The notes: generated by a model not told the origin, from the letters alone. 64,000 nt of DNA from Jongsikchunia kroppenstedtii DSM 45133 (GCF_000380485.1 NZ_AQYG01000051.1:248001-312000), one strand, 5' to 3'; positions 36,347-46,006 are shown, counted from the first letter of the stretch. Numbers and translations are program-made.

Positions 36347-37542
36347 CACGTCTGCTCCCCGCCCCTGAGATTCAGGTCGGTGTACTCGCGAACCACCCGT
36401 CCTCGCACCCCGGAGACGATCTCGTAGTCGATGGTGCCGATCGCGTCGGCGATCTCGGTGGCGGTCGGTTCGCCCCGGTCGGGCCGGCCGAAGATCACGG
36501 CCCGGTCGCCCTCCGCGATGGTGCCGCGGTCTGTGCCCAGGTCGACGAGGCACTGGTCCATGCAGATACGTCCCACGCCCGGGTATCGCCGGCCATCGAT
36601 CGCGACGTCGAATCGTCCCGAGAGCAGCCGCGGCAATCCGTCGGCATACCCGATCGGCAGCAGCGCCAGTGTGCCGTCCTGCGCCGCGGTCCAGGTGTGC
36701 CCGTACGACACCCCCTGGCCGGCCTTGACGTTCTTGAGCAGCGCGATCCGCGCCGAGAGGGTCATGACCTGGGTCAGCCCGAAGTCGCCCCGCTCGGGAA
36801 TCGGCGACAGGCCGTACACCGCGATGCCCGGTCGCACCAGATCCCGGGCGAGGTCCGGGCGGGTGACGGTGGCCGCGGAGTTGCTGATGTGCCGGGCCGG
36901 CACGGCGACACCGACCCGGTCCAGGTCGGCGCATGCCTCGTCGAGGCGAGCCGCCTGCAGATCGTTGTGCGGGTTATCGGGCTGATCGGCCAGCGCCAGA
37001 TGGCAGAAGACCGTGCGCAGTGCAACCGCCTCCTCCGCAACCGCTTTCGCGAGCGCGTCGCGGATATCCGCCCATTCGTCGGGCGCCACCCCGTTGCGCG
37101 CCAGCCCCGTGTCGACCTTCAGGTTCAGCGTGGCGGTGCGGCCCAACGAGCGAGCGGCGGCAACGATCTCGTGCAGCTGCCGCACGGACGACGCCGATAC
37201 GCCGACATCCGCGGCGATCGCCGCGGCGAAATCGGCGCCCGGCGCATGCAACCAGGAGGTGATCGCCGCGGTGATGCCGTCGGCCCGCAGCGCCAATCCT
37301 TCGGCGATCGTGGCGACGCCGAGCTCGGCGGCCCCGGCGGCGACAGCCGCTCGCGCGACTTGCGTGGCGCCGTGCCCGTATCCGTCCGCCTTGACCACGG
37401 CCATCACCGATGCGCGGCCGGCGAACCCGCGCAGCACCCCGACGTTGTGCCGGACCGCAGCCAGGTCGACAGTAGCGACCAACCCCGCATCGGAGGGCGT
37501 GCGCGGGGATGCCGAATCGCTGGTCACAGTCATCGCCGCCAT
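36346..37542 (-). CDS. alr: Alanine racemase
   Basis: A 398-residue PLP enzyme making D-alanine for peptidoglycan. The PLP lysine is Lys51 in VVKADGYGHG, and the C-terminal half has VSYGHTWTA, LLPIGYADGLPR and GRICMDQCLVDLG, with the family RVVREYTDL end. Length is normal. The start ATG at 37542 has a weak GAGAGAC site; an ATG nine bases in is possible. It follows nnr and leads into the hydrolase-tsaE block with overlap. Confidence 0.95.
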   Translation of the reverse strand: MAAMTVTSDSASPRTPSDAGLVATVDLAAVRHNVGVLRGFAGRASVMAVVKADGYGHGATQVARAAVAAGAAELGVATIAEGLALRADGITAAITSWLHAPGADFAAAIAADVGVSASSVRQLHEIVAAARSLGRTATLNLKVDTGLARNGVAPDEWADIRDALAKAVAEEAVALRTVFCHLALADQPDNPHNDLQAARLDEACADLDRVGVAVPARHISNSAATVTRPDLARDLVRPGIAVYGLSPIPERGDFGLTQVMTLSARIALLKNVKAGQGVSYGHTWTAAQDGTLALLPIGYADGLPRLLSGRFDVAIDGRRYPGVGRICMDQCLVDLGTDRGTIAEGDRAVIFGRPDRGEPTATEIADAIGTIDYEIVSGVRGRVVREYTDLNLRGGEQT

Positions 37543-37571
37543 TGTCTCTCATCGCGGCGGATCCGGCCCAA

Positions 37572-38981
37572 TCAATACCCCGTGCGCAGCGTCACCAGCG
37601 CCCGATGCACCGCCCCTAGCAGGGACGACGCCCCGATCGGCGCACCCTCCGAAGCCTCGATCGCGGCCAGCGAATGGACACGGGTCGCCATGGCGGCGGC
37701 CTCGGCGACCGGCAGCCCGGCGGCGAGCAGCGAACCGGCCATTCCGGACAGCACGTCGCCCGAGCCGGCGGTCGCCGCCCACGACGCCTCGGCGTCGTCG
37801 ATCAGGACCATCCCGTCGGGGTCGGCGATCACCGTCGCCCGTCCTTTCAGCAGCACCGTCGCGCCCCAGGCCTGCGCAAGATCGCGGGTCGCGGCGACGC
37901 GATCGTCCGGCGCCGATCCCGTCAGCCGCGCGAACTCGCCGGCATGCGGGGTGAGCAGGGTCGGGGCCGGGCGATCGCGAACCAGCTCCGGCTCCGCGGC
38001 GACCAGCGTCAGCGCATCCGCGTCGACCAGCACCGGGACATCGTCGGCCAACACCCGATGCAGCCGTTCGCGGGCGGCCTGGTCGGTCCCGGCGCCCGGG
38101 CCGATCACCCATGCCTGCACGCGACCCACGGAATCGAGATCATCGGCGCTCACCACCTCCGGGTGCGCCGAAACCACTTGGGCGCGCGCCGATCCCACGT
38201 ACCGCACCATGCCCGAGGTCGCGGCGACAGCGGCACCGGTGCACAGGATCGCCGCCCCGGGATAGCGATCGGAACCGGCCACCACCCCGACGACGCCCTG
38301 GGTGTACTTGTCGTCGTCGGGTCGGGGCACCGGCCAGCGGGTCGCGATCTCGCCATCCGTCAGCCGCCGCAGGGTCGGTTCGGTCGCCTCGATTCCGATG
38401 TCCACCAGCGTGATTCGCCCGCACTGCACCGCGGCCAGGGCGTGCGCGTTGCGCAGCACCCCGAAGGTGACGGTGGCGGCGGCCCGCACGGCATTCGGAT
38501 GCACGAATCCGGTATCGGCGTCAACGCCGGACGGCAGGTCGACCGCGACGATCGGGGCATCCAGTGCGGCAACCATTGTCGCCGCCGGCTCGCGCAGCGG
38601 GCCCCGACCCGAGAGCCCGACGATCCCGTCGACGACCAGATCCACCGGGCCGAGCTCAGCCACCACCCGACCGCCGGCCTCGGTGAACGCGGCGAGTCCG
38701 GCGGCGTGCGCCCGTTCCGGATTCAGCAGCTGGGCGCGCACGCGGACGCCCCGCCGCCGCAGGAAGGCCCCGGCGAACAGCGCATCTCCGCCGTTGTCGC
38801 CCGACCCGATCAGCAGGCCGACCGTGCGCCCGTAGGCACCGCCCGTGCGGTGGCGCAGTTCGGCGGCAACGACATCGGCGACCCCGTGGGAGGCCCGCCG
38901 CATCAACACACCGGAGGACAGCAGCGTTCCGGTCGCATGCTCGGCAGCGCGGATCCGGTCGGCCGAGAAGTAGTCGATCAT
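37572..38981 (-). CDS. nnr: Bifunctional NAD(P)H-hydrate epimerase / ADP-dependent dehydratase
   Basis: A 469-residue fusion that repairs hydrated NAD(P)H. The N-terminal YjeF_N epimerase has IGSGDNGGDALFAG and IVAVDLPSGVDADTG. The C-terminal ribokinase-like dehydratase has VVAGSDRYPGAAILC, LTPHAGEFARLTG and the nucleotide-site ATAGSGDVLSGMAGSLLAAG. Both halves look complete. It lies between glmS and alr, spaced by 16 and 29 bases, in an apparent operon. Confidence 0.93.
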   Translation of the reverse strand: MIDYFSADRIRAAEHATGTLLSSGVLMRRASHGVADVVAAELRHRTGGAYGRTVGLLIGSGDNGGDALFAGAFLRRRGVRVRAQLLNPERAHAAGLAAFTEAGGRVVAELGPVDLVVDGIVGLSGRGPLREPAATMVAALDAPIVAVDLPSGVDADTGFVHPNAVRAAATVTFGVLRNAHALAAVQCGRITLVDIGIEATEPTLRRLTDGEIATRWPVPRPDDDKYTQGVVGVVAGSDRYPGAAILCTGAAVAATSGMVRYVGSARAQVVSAHPEVVSADDLDSVGRVQAWVIGPGAGTDQAARERLHRVLADDVPVLVDADALTLVAAEPELVRDRPAPTLLTPHAGEFARLTGSAPDDRVAATRDLAQAWGATVLLKGRATVIADPDGMVLIDDAEASWAATAGSGDVLSGMAGSLLAAGLPVAEAAAMATRVHSLAAIEASEGAPIGASSLLGAVHRALVTLRTGY

Positions 38982-38997
38982 CCGCGTCGCACCCGGA

Positions 38998-40860
38998 CTA
39001 TTCGACGGTGACGGACTTGGCGAGGTTGCGCGGCTTGTCGACGTCGTAGCCGCGGCTCTGTGCGAGCGCGGCGGCGAAGATCTGCAGCGGCACCGTGGAC
39101 ACCAGCGGCTGCAGCAGCGTCGAGCACTGCGGGATCTCGATCAGGTGATCGGCCAGCGGCCGCACGGCGTCGTCCCCGGATTCGGCGATGACGATGGTCC
39201 GCGCGCCGCGCGCCTGGATCTCGCGGATGTTGCTGACCATCTTCGAGTGCAGGACGGCGCGTCCGCTCGGCGACGGCATGATCACGATCACCGTCAGGTC
39301 GTCTTCGAGCAGCGCGATCGGGCCGTGCTTCAGCTCGCCGGCCGCGAAGCCTTCGGCGTGAATGTAGGCCAGCTCCTTGAGTTTCAGCGCGCCCTCGAGC
39401 GCCACCGGGTAGCCGACGTGCCGGCCGACGAACAGCACCGTGTTGACGTCCGCCAGCGACTGCGCGAGATCGCGCACCGCCGGACCGGTCTTGAGCACCT
39501 CCGCCACCGCGTCGGGCATCCGCTCCAGGTCGGCGTACTCCCGCGCGACCTCGTCGGGGTACTTGGTGCCGCGCGCCTGCGCCAGGGCCAGGCCGACCAG
39601 GTAGGTGGCGGCGATCTGCGCAAGGAAGCATTTCGTTGAGGCGACACCGATTTCGGGGCCAGCGTGGGTGTACAGGACCGCGTCGGCCTCGCGCGGGATC
39701 TGCGCGCCGTTGGTGTTGCAGATCGCCAGCACGAGCGCCTTCTGCTCCTTGGCGTGGCGCACGGCTTCCAGGGTGTCGGCGGTCTCCCCGGACTGCGAGA
39801 TGGCGACGACCAGCGTCGACCGGTCGAGAACCGGGTCGCGGTAACGGAATTCGCTGGCGAGCTCGACCTCCACCGGCACCCGCGTCCAGTGCTCGATGGC
39901 GTACTTGGCCAGCATGCCGGCGTGATAGGCGGTGCCGCAGGCGACGACGAAGACCTTGTCGATCTCCCGCAGATCTCCGTCCGACAGCCGCTGCTCGTCG
40001 AGCACCACGCGGCCGTTCTCGAAGTGGCCCAGCAGCGTATCGGCGAGCGCCTGCGGCTGCTCGGCGATCTCCTTCAGCATGAAGAAGTCGTGGCCGCCCT
40101 TCTCGGCGGCCGCCAGATCCCAGTCGATGTGAAAAGGCTTGCCCTGCTGGCTGACTCCGTCGAAGTCGGTGATCGTGTAGTCGTCGGCGGTGATCACCAC
40201 GACCTGATCCTGACCCAGCTCCACTGCGTCGCGGGTGTGCTCGATGAACGCGGCGACATCCGAGCCGACGAACATCTCGCCGTCGCCGACGCCGACGACC
40301 AGCGGGGTCGACCGGCGGGCGGCCACGATGGTGCCCGGATGGTCGGCATGGGTGAAGACCAGGGTGAACGCGCCCTCGAGCCGGCGCAGGACTGCGTACG
40401 CCGACCCGATGAAGTCGCCGGCATGCTCGCCGCCGTCGTATTCGAGGGCCAGCAGGTGCACGGCGGTCTCGGTGTCCGTGTCGGACGAGAACTCGATACC
40501 GGCCGCCTCGACCTCGGCGCGCAGCGGCGCGAAGTTCTCGATGATGCCGTTGTGCACCACGGCGGCCTTGCCGTCGGCAGACACATGCGGGTGCGCGTTG
40601 CGGTCGGTCGGCCGGCCGTGGGTGGCCCATCGGGTGTGCCCCATGCCAGTGGTCCCGGCGAACGATCCCGCCGGGTGCGCGGCCAGCGCGGCGTCGAGGT
40701 TCTCCAGCCGTCCGGCCCGCTTGTCGACCATGAGATGTCCGGAATCGTCGACGATCGCCACGCCGGCGGAGTCATAGCCGCGGTACTCCATCCGCCGCAG
40801 TGCCTCGACCACGATGGGCAGGGCATCACGCTTACCCACGTATCCGACGATTCCACACAT
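38998..40860 (-). CDS. glmS: Glutamine-fructose-6-phosphate aminotransferase (isomerising)
   Basis: A 620-residue GlmS, making glucosamine-6-phosphate for peptidoglycan. The N-terminal nucleophile is Cys2 (MCGIVGYVG), followed by GHTRWATHG and a class II amidotransferase domain. Two SIS domains follow (SQSGETADTLEAVR, AYIHAEGFAAGELKHGPIALLE), and the protein ends KPRNLAKSVTVE as expected. No glmS ribozyme is present in the 81-base upstream gap. It starts the leftward glmS-nnr-alr group. Confidence 0.97.
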   Translation of the reverse strand: MCGIVGYVGKRDALPIVVEALRRMEYRGYDSAGVAIVDDSGHLMVDKRAGRLENLDAALAAHPAGSFAGTTGMGHTRWATHGRPTDRNAHPHVSADGKAAVVHNGIIENFAPLRAEVEAAGIEFSSDTDTETAVHLLALEYDGGEHAGDFIGSAYAVLRRLEGAFTLVFTHADHPGTIVAARRSTPLVVGVGDGEMFVGSDVAAFIEHTRDAVELGQDQVVVITADDYTITDFDGVSQQGKPFHIDWDLAAAEKGGHDFFMLKEIAEQPQALADTLLGHFENGRVVLDEQRLSDGDLREIDKVFVVACGTAYHAGMLAKYAIEHWTRVPVEVELASEFRYRDPVLDRSTLVVAISQSGETADTLEAVRHAKEQKALVLAICNTNGAQIPREADAVLYTHAGPEIGVASTKCFLAQIAATYLVGLALAQARGTKYPDEVAREYADLERMPDAVAEVLKTGPAVRDLAQSLADVNTVLFVGRHVGYPVALEGALKLKELAYIHAEGFAAGELKHGPIALLEDDLTVIVIMPSPSGRAVLHSKMVSNIREIQARGARTIVIAESGDDAVRPLADHLIEIPQCSTLLQPLVSTVPLQIFAAALAQSRGYDVDKPRNLAKSVTVE

Positions 40861-40888
40861 CTGTCAGGCTTCTCCCTCGCAACCATAA

Positions 40889-40924
40889 GATCCGGCCTCC
40901 GGCCTGCCCGGCCGGTGCCGGATC
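40889..40924. repeat. Hairpin with second copy of the 22-base dispersed repeat
   Basis: Arms GATCCGGC (40889-40896) and GCCGGATC (40917-40924) enclose a GC-rich hairpin. Positions 40892-40913 are identical to 15106-15127 in the response regulator gene. It lies in the short gap between the divergent glmS and Rv3438-like genes. Confidence 0.65.
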
Positions 40925-40941
40925 AAGGGTACTGTCATGCC

Positions 40942-41787
40942 GTGGCAAGCACGAAAAAGCTCGTTTCACAGTTGTCCCGGAGCGGTCCGCACAAAGTTCT
41001 GCGCGGCGATATGGCGCTGGTCGGAGTGCCCGGATCGGTGTACACGCCGGCACGCGGCACCGATTTGCCCGGTTTCGCCTTCGGTCACGGTTGGATGACC
41101 TCCGCAGGCCGGTATGAGCGCCTGCTGCGTCACCTCGCGACCTGGGGAATCGTCGCCGCCGCGCCCAATACCGAGCGTGGTCCGCTGGCGTCGGATGCCG
41201 GCCTGGCCGCCGATCTGGACACCACGCTGTCGGTGATCAGCCAGACGCGCCTCGGCACCGGCGACATCACCGTGCACCCCGAGCGGCTCGCCATCGGCGG
41301 TCACGGATTCGGCGCTGCCGCCGCCGTCCTGGCCACGCACGGCGCCGCCGCTGCGGTGCAGTCGATCGCGGCGCTGTTCCCCGCGCCGGCCAGCCCGAAT
41401 GTCGAGGTCGCCGCGACGGCCACCGATATTCCGGCCCTCGTGCTCGGCGCGCCCGGCGAACTCGACACCGTCTCCTGGAACCCGCTGCCGATGCGCACTT
41501 GGCTCGGCGACACCGCCACGCTGCGGGTGCTGCCGAAGGGCAACAGCCGCGGCATCGTCGAGGGCCGCAGCGCCGCCGACTGGGTCCTGGACACCGGCGG
41601 CGACAAGAAGGTGCAGGCGGCCGTCCGGGCCGTGCTGACCGGGTATCTGCTGGCCACCCTCACCGGCGACAAGCAGTACCGGCCGTTCACCGATCCCGAG
41701 GAGGTGTTGGGCGGCATCGCGACGCTCGACCCCGCCACGGTCGAGGACGACGGCCTGGACCTGTTCTCCCGGCTGCTCAAGAGCTGA
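40942..41787 (+). CDS. Rv3438-like alpha/beta hydrolase-fold protein without the nucleophile Ser
   Basis: A 281-residue chlorophyllase/dienelactone-hydrolase-like protein, at the same place and nearly the same length as M. tuberculosis Rv3438. Start GTG at 40942; a TACTGT just before it may be a leaderless -10. The elbow that normally reads GxSxG is GHGFG, with Gly122 in the nucleophile position, so classical ester hydrolysis is unlikely. Other strands (GFAFGHGWM, IPALVLGAPGELD) keep the fold. It may be a non-catalytic binding protein. Divergent from glmS, convergent with the WXG-like operon. Confidence 0.78.
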   Translation: MASTKKLVSQLSRSGPHKVLRGDMALVGVPGSVYTPARGTDLPGFAFGHGWMTSAGRYERLLRHLATWGIVAAAPNTERGPLASDAGLAADLDTTLSVISQTRLGTGDITVHPERLAIGGHGFGAAAAVLATHGAAAAVQSIAALFPAPASPNVEVAATATDIPALVLGAPGELDTVSWNPLPMRTWLGDTATLRVLPKGNSRGIVEGRSAADWVLDTGGDKKVQAAVRAVLTGYLLATLTGDKQYRPFTDPEEVLGGIATLDPATVEDDGLDLFSRLLKS

Positions 41788-41788
41788 C

Positions 41789-42127
41789 CTATCGGTCGGT
41801 CAACCACCCGACACCGAATCCCGGCTCGTCCGGCGGCATCGCCTGCGGGATCGGCGGCTCCGGTTGTGTCGTCGTCTCGGGATGCGCCCGGGACGACTCA
41901 TGCGGGCTCGCGGCCGCCGACTCGGCGGGCATCAGCACGCGCGGCATGACGGCACCGTCTCGCTCGGCCGCGGCGATGAGTTCCTCGCGCGCCGCCCGGC
42001 GGTCGACTGCGTCGGGCTCGCCTGATGCGCGGTGCCGGGTGAGCGCATCGCGATAGGAGCGGCAGGCGGCATCCACGGCATGCGCCGACCGACGAACTAT
42101 CGCGTCGATCTGGTCGGTCGGCCGCAT
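41789..42127 (-). CDS. Small hypothetical protein, third gene of WXG/EspC-like operon
   Basis: A 112-residue protein starting at the ATG that overlaps the upstream stop by one base (TGATG). The N-terminal 50 residues are helical and charged (DQIDAIVRRSAHAVDAACRS); the C-terminal half is Pro/Glu-rich and ends GFGVGWLTDR. No known domain is recognised. The tight coupling to the two genes before it suggests a chaperone-like or accessory function for them, which is an inference. Confidence 0.7.
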   Translation of the reverse strand: MRPTDQIDAIVRRSAHAVDAACRSYRDALTRHRASGEPDAVDRRAAREELIAAAERDGAVMPRVLMPAESAAASPHESSRAHPETTTQPEPPIPQAMPPDEPGFGVGWLTDR

Positions 42128-43209
42128 CAGCCGTCCCCGAGCAGCGCCAGACCGGATTCCGGCGCATCCTGCGGCTGCGGCGGAACAACCGGTGGCGGTG
42201 GTGGCGCGGCCGCTCCCGCCGGATCGGCGGGCGGTGGGCCCGGATCCGCTGGGCGGGGCTCTGATTCGGCATCGGCGTCCGGGTGCGCCGGGTGCGGATC
42301 GTCGGCGATCGGCTCGGGCGGCTGCGGACCCCCCTCGTTCGGCGTCGTCGCCCCGTCGGGCTCGTCTTGCCCAGGCTCGTCTTGCCCCGGCTCGTCTTGT
42401 TGCGGATCGGCCGTCGGCTCCGGCGCCAGCGCGGCCGCGGCTTCGATGCCCGCGCCGAAGACGGACGCGACGTTCTCGGCGATCGATCCGGCGGCGGTCG
42501 CGACATGCAGCGCCGCATCGAGTACCGCCAGCTGGCTGGGATACCCCGAATCCGCTGCAGGAGTATCTATCCCACGAGTCAAGCTCATGTTGACGCGATC
42601 CCGGAAGGGCGCGGTCGGCACGGCATGGAAGCCCGACATCGCGGCGGCCAGAATCGATCGCACGTAGTCGCGGGTGTCGGCGGCGCCGGTCGCGACCAGC
42701 TCGACCACCGACCGGATCTCCGCCGACCACGCATCGGCCTGCCGCTGTTCAACGTCGCCGTCGTCGAATGCCCTGCGCACCTGCGGGATCGACAGTCCTC
42801 CGATCCCGGTGACGTCGACGGCGCCCAGCCGTCGTGCCAGACTCGCCCGCACCTCATCGATCCCCGTAGCGGCCGCGGCAAGAGTGTCCGCGACCGCCGC
42901 GGCACGAGCAAGATCGGCCCGGGCCAGGGTCGCACCGCACGCCGCGCGTCGCGCGGCACCGGCACCGCCGCTCCCCGACCACGCGGCCGACAATGCGGCG
43001 GCGGCCAGTTCGAACGCCGCCGGCGGTGCCTGCGCCCCGGCGATCCGGGCGCGCAGCAGATCCGAATCCGCCTGCAGCGCAGAGGAGTCGACATCGACGC
43101 AATCCTTGAGGTCCCGCGCCAGCGCGTCCACGTCGGCGGTGCGCAGACCCAGCTCCGGCACTGACCGGGCGACGTCCGCGAGATATCCGATGACGGCGGC
43201 ACCGGTCAT
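42127..43209 (-). CDS. WXG-motif Ala/Pro-rich protein, Rv3439c-like, possible type VII substrate
   Basis: A 360-residue protein in the position of Rv3439c. The N-terminal 230 residues are helical and Ala-rich, with an AAWSGSGGAGAARR turn matching the W-x-G bend of type VII (WXG100/LXG) secreted proteins, flanked by helices on both sides. The C-terminal 130 residues are Pro/Glu/Asp-rich and contain three copies of GQDEP encoded by 15-base tandem repeats. There is no signal peptide. It overlaps the upstream EspC-like gene by four bases. Function is unknown; secretion by the nearby ESX-4 system is a hypothesis. Confidence 0.7.
   Translation of the reverse strand: MTGAAVIGYLADVARSVPELGLRTADVDALARDLKDCVDVDSSALQADSDLLRARIAGAQAPPAAFELAAAALSAAWSGSGGAGAARRAACGATLARADLARAAAVADTLAAAATGIDEVRASLARRLGAVDVTGIGGLSIPQVRRAFDDGDVEQRQADAWSAEIRSVVELVATGAADTRDYVRSILAAAMSGFHAVPTAPFRDRVNMSLTRGIDTPAADSGYPSQLAVLDAALHVATAAGSIAENVASVFGAGIEAAAALAPEPTADPQQDEPGQDEPGQDEPDGATTPNEGGPQPPEPIADDPHPAHPDADAESEPRPADPGPPPADPAGAAAPPPPPVVPPQPQDAPESGLALLGDG
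42359..42403. repeat. 15-base tandem repeat (three units) in the WXG-like gene
   Basis: Three consecutive units based on GGCTCGTCTTGCCC (42359-42373, 42374-42388 and a diverged 42389-42403) encode the GQDEP repeat. Slippage could change the length of this acidic linker between strains. Confidence 0.7.
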
Positions 43210-43484
43210 GTCGACGACGTCCTGTCGACCGACTCGATCATCGCCAGGTCCGCTCCGAGCGTCTCCGCCAGAGATTCGGCCTCGGCGCGCATGCCATCGA
43301 GCATCGCGGCGACGCCATCGAGCGCCTCGCGGTAGCCCGCCGTCTGATCGACGAAGGCGGGGCCGCAGGAGCGGGGCCCGAATCGCGGAGACAGCACGGA
43401 GTCGCCATCGATCTGCCGACGCGCATCGGTAAGCGCGGCGACGATCACGTCTACGGCCGGCCTATCGACCGAGAGGAACTCCAC
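43206..43484 (-). CDS. EspC/WXG-like small helical protein, Rv3440c-like
   Basis: A 92-residue all-helical protein at the Rv3440c position, first gene of a three-gene operon. Length, two predicted long helices (VDRPAVDVIVAALTDARRQI and YREALDGVAAMLDGMRAEAESLAETLGADL) and the loop between them are in the style of type VII secretion targets (EspC or WXG100 size class), but there is no clear W-x-G in this protein. The overlap (ATGA) with the WXG-motif gene suggests they act as a pair. Assignment is by shape and context. Confidence 0.65.
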   Translation of the reverse strand: MEFLSVDRPAVDVIVAALTDARRQIDGDSVLSPRFGPRSCGPAFVDQTAGYREALDGVAAMLDGMRAEAESLAETLGADLAMIESVDRTSST

Positions 43485-43597
43485 ACTCCATTGGACGTGC
43501 GGCCCCTCGCGACGGTTCCGCGCGATGATGCAGAGTTCCGGCGACGCTGCAGCTGATTGATCCGCTGCACGATGACCGGATCACGGCATCGAGAGAA

Positions 43598-44950
43598 TCA
43601 GACCGTCAGATCGCCCGCGACCACGCCGGCGATCCGGCGCGCAACAGAATCGGCGTGATCGGTGGTGCCGGCCTCGACCATTACCCGCACCAGCTGCTCG
43701 GTGCCCGACGGGCGCAGCAGCACCCGGCCCCGATCGCCCAGCTCGGCCTCGGCCTCGGCGACCGCTCGCTGCACCTCGGCTGCGGCGGCGACCGCCGTCT
43801 TGTCCTTGACCGGCACGTTCAGCAGCACCTGCGGCAGCGCCTGCACGACCGATGCCAGCTCGGCCAGCGGCTTGCTGGTCTGTGCCATCCGCGCCATCAG
43901 CGCGAGGCCCGTGAGCACCCCGTCGCCGGTCGTCGCGTAGCGCGGGAACACGACGTGGCCCGACTGCTCGCCGCCCAGACTGTAGCCACCCGACCGCAAT
44001 TCCTCGAGCACGTAGCGGTCGCCGACGGCGGTGGTGCGCAACGAGATTCCGTTCTCGCGCATGGCGATGTGCAGACCCAGGTTGCTCATCACGGTGGCAA
44101 CCAGCGTGTCGTCGACCAGTTCGCCGGCATCCTTGGACGCGATCGCCAGGACGGCCATGATGGCGTCGCCGTCGACCACGTGGCCGTCGGCATCCACCGC
44201 GAGACAGCGATCCGCGTCGCCGTCATGCGCGAGGCCCAGATCGGCGCCGTGCTCACGCACCGCGGCCTGCACCTGGTTCAGATGCGTTGAGCCGCACCCG
44301 TCGTTGATGTTCAGCCCGGTCGGATCGGCATTGATCGCGACCACCGTCGCGCCGGCCGCGCGGTACACCTCGGGGCCCACCGCATGGGCTGCACCGTGGG
44401 CGCAATCGACGACCACCGTCAGCGAATCCAGTTGCGCCGGAACGCTGGCCCGCATGTGCGCCAGGTAGCGCGCGCGCCCATCGTCGACGTCATCCACGAT
44501 GCGGCCGATGGCGGCACCGGTCGGACGCTCATCGGGCGTGCTCATCGCCTGCTCGATCTCGTCCTCGACGGCGTCGGCGAGCTTGTGTCCGCCGGCGGCG
44601 AAGAATTTGATTCCGTTGTCCGGCATCGGGTTATGCGATGCCGACAGCATGACGCCGAATGCGGCGTCGTAGTCGGCGGTCAGGAAGGCGACCGCCGGGG
44701 TGGGCAGCACGCCCACGCGCAATGCATCGACTCCCGCCGACGCGAGTCCGGCGCAGACCGCGGCTTCGAGCATCTCGCCCGAGGCACGCGGATCGCGCCC
44801 GACCACTGCCACGGGGCGAGTGGCCCCGGAAAGATGAGAGGCACCGACGAGTACGCGGGCCGCGGCATTCGCCAAGGCCATTGCCAGTTCTGGTGTCAGA
44901 TCGGCATTGGCCAGCCCACGCACCCCGTCGGTGCCAAACAGTCGTCCCAC
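43598..44950 (-). CDS. glmM: Phosphoglucosamine mutase
   Basis: A 450-residue GlmM, converting glucosamine-6-phosphate to glucosamine-1-phosphate for UDP-GlcNAc. The N-terminal [11 protein letters not shown], the phospho-serine loop [18 protein letters not shown] with Ser105, the metal loop [12 protein letters not shown] and the sugar-binding [10 protein letters not shown] are intact. The phosphate-binding [14 protein letters not shown] is near the C-terminus. It follows rpsI by 29 bases on the same strand, so cotranscription rplM-rpsI-glmM is likely, as in mycobacteria. Confidence 0.97.
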   Translation of the reverse strand: MGRLFGTDGVRGLANADLTPELAMALANAAARVLVGASHLSGATRPVAVVGRDPRASGEMLEAAVCAGLASAGVDALRVGVLPTPAVAFLTADYDAAFGVMLSASHNPMPDNGIKFFAAGGHKLADAVEDEIEQAMSTPDERPTGAAIGRIVDDVDDGRARYLAHMRASVPAQLDSLTVVVDCAHGAAHAVGPEVYRAAGATVVAINADPTGLNINDGCGSTHLNQVQAAVREHGADLGLAHDGDADRCLAVDADGHVVDGDAIMAVLAIASKDAGELVDDTLVATVMSNLGLHIAMRENGISLRTTAVGDRYVLEELRSGGYSLGGEQSGHVVFPRYATTGDGVLTGLALMARMAQTSKPLAELASVVQALPQVLLNVPVKDKTAVAAAAEVQRAVAEAEAELGDRGRVLLRPSGTEQLVRVMVEAGTTDHADSVARRIAGVVAGDLTV

Positions 44951-44979
44951 TTGAAGAAAGCTCCCCGAAAGGCTCGGTA

Positions 44980-45486
44980 TCAGCGCTTGCTGTACTGCGA
45001 AGCCTTACGGGCCTTCTTCAGGCCGTACTTCTTACGCTCGACGGCACGCGGGTCACGGGTGAGGAAGCCGGCCTTCTTCAGGGCCGGACGATCCTCGGGG
45101 GTGACCTCGACCAGCGCGCGGGCGATGCCCAGGCGCAGGGCGCCGGCCTGGCCCGACGGTCCGCCGCCGACCAGGGTGGCGTGCACGTCGAACGACTCGA
45201 CGCGCTCGACGGTGACCAGCGGAGCCTTGATCAGCTGCTGGTGCACCTTGTTCGGGAAGTAGTCCTCGAGGGCGCGGCCGTTGAGCTTGAACTCACCCGA
45301 GCCCGGCATCATGCGGACGCGGACGACGGCCTCCTTGCGGCGGCCGACGGTCTGCACGGGGCGATCCAGCTGCACCGGCGGACGCGGGGCCGAAACGGTC
45401 TCGGCCACGGTCTCCTCGACGGTGTAATCGTCGGCGCCGACCTCAGCAGTGACCTCGACGGTCTCGTTCACTTCGTTCTCGCTCAC
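44980..45486 (-). CDS. rpsI: 30S ribosomal protein S9
   Basis: A 168-residue S9. The conserved core [27 protein letters not shown] and the basic tail [24 protein letters not shown], which reaches the P-site tRNA, are present. An acidic N-terminal extension of about 40 residues is typical of actinobacteria. Start GTG overlaps the rplM stop (GTGA). Confidence 0.98.
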   Translation of the reverse strand: MSENEVNETVEVTAEVGADDYTVEETVAETVSAPRPPVQLDRPVQTVGRRKEAVVRVRMMPGSGEFKLNGRALEDYFPNKVHQQLIKAPLVTVERVESFDVHATLVGGGPSGQAGALRLGIARALVEVTPEDRPALKKAGFLTRDPRAVERKKYGLKKARKASQYSKR

Positions 45487-45926
45487 TGGGCCACCTGCTT
45501 GATCTCAAAGGGAACCGGCTTCTGCGCGGCATGCGGATGATTCGGACCTGCGTATACGTGCAGCTTGCCGATGATCGCGCGACCCAGCTTGGTGTGCGGG
45601 ATCATGCCCTTGATGGCGTTCTCCACCAGGCGATCGGGGCGACTATCGAGCACCTCGCCGACCGTCCGCGACTTGAGCCCACCCGGGTGCCCGGAGTGGC
45701 GGTACAGGAGCTTGCCGTCAAGCTTGTTGCCGCTGATGGCGACCTTGTCGGCGTTGATGATGATGACGTAATCGCCACCATCGACGTTGGGGGTGTACGT
45801 CGGCTTGTGCTTGCCGCGGAGCAGCGTTGCTGCCTGCACGGCGAGCCGGCCGAGCACCACGTCGCTGGCATCGATGACATGCCACGTACGCGTGATGTCA
45901 CCGGCCTTCGGGGTGTAGGTAGGCAC
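45483..45926 (-). CDS. rplM: 50S ribosomal protein L13
   Basis: A 147-residue L13, the standard length. The GTG at 45926 with an AAGGAAA site gives [20 protein letters not shown]; a longer in-frame start upstream is not used by the family. The signature [36 protein letters not shown] is complete. It leads the operon rplM-rpsI-glmM from a promoter at about 46.05 kb. Confidence 0.98.
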   Translation of the reverse strand: MPTYTPKAGDITRTWHVIDASDVVLGRLAVQAATLLRGKHKPTYTPNVDGGDYVIIINADKVAISGNKLDGKLLYRHSGHPGGLKSRTVGEVLDSRPDRLVENAIKGMIPHTKLGRAIIGKLHVYAGPNHPHAAQKPVPFEIKQVAQ

Positions 45927-46006
45927 AGTCGTTTCCTTGCTGTTGCATTCTGCCGGTCCAGCGCGTGTCTGGGCTGACCCCGGCGACCAGCTGGGACCCG
46001 GGACCC

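Noticed and set aside
39664-40941. A long open frame on the + strand through the whole glmS gene, in frame with the Rv3438-like protein
   Set aside because: It is antisense to a clear glmS and has no protein-like composition; the real gene starts at the GTG at 40942.
40861-40941. glmS ribozyme or riboswitch upstream of glmS
   Set aside because: The gap is only 81 bases and holds a simple hairpin repeat; nothing resembles the ribozyme core, which is mainly known from Firmicutes.
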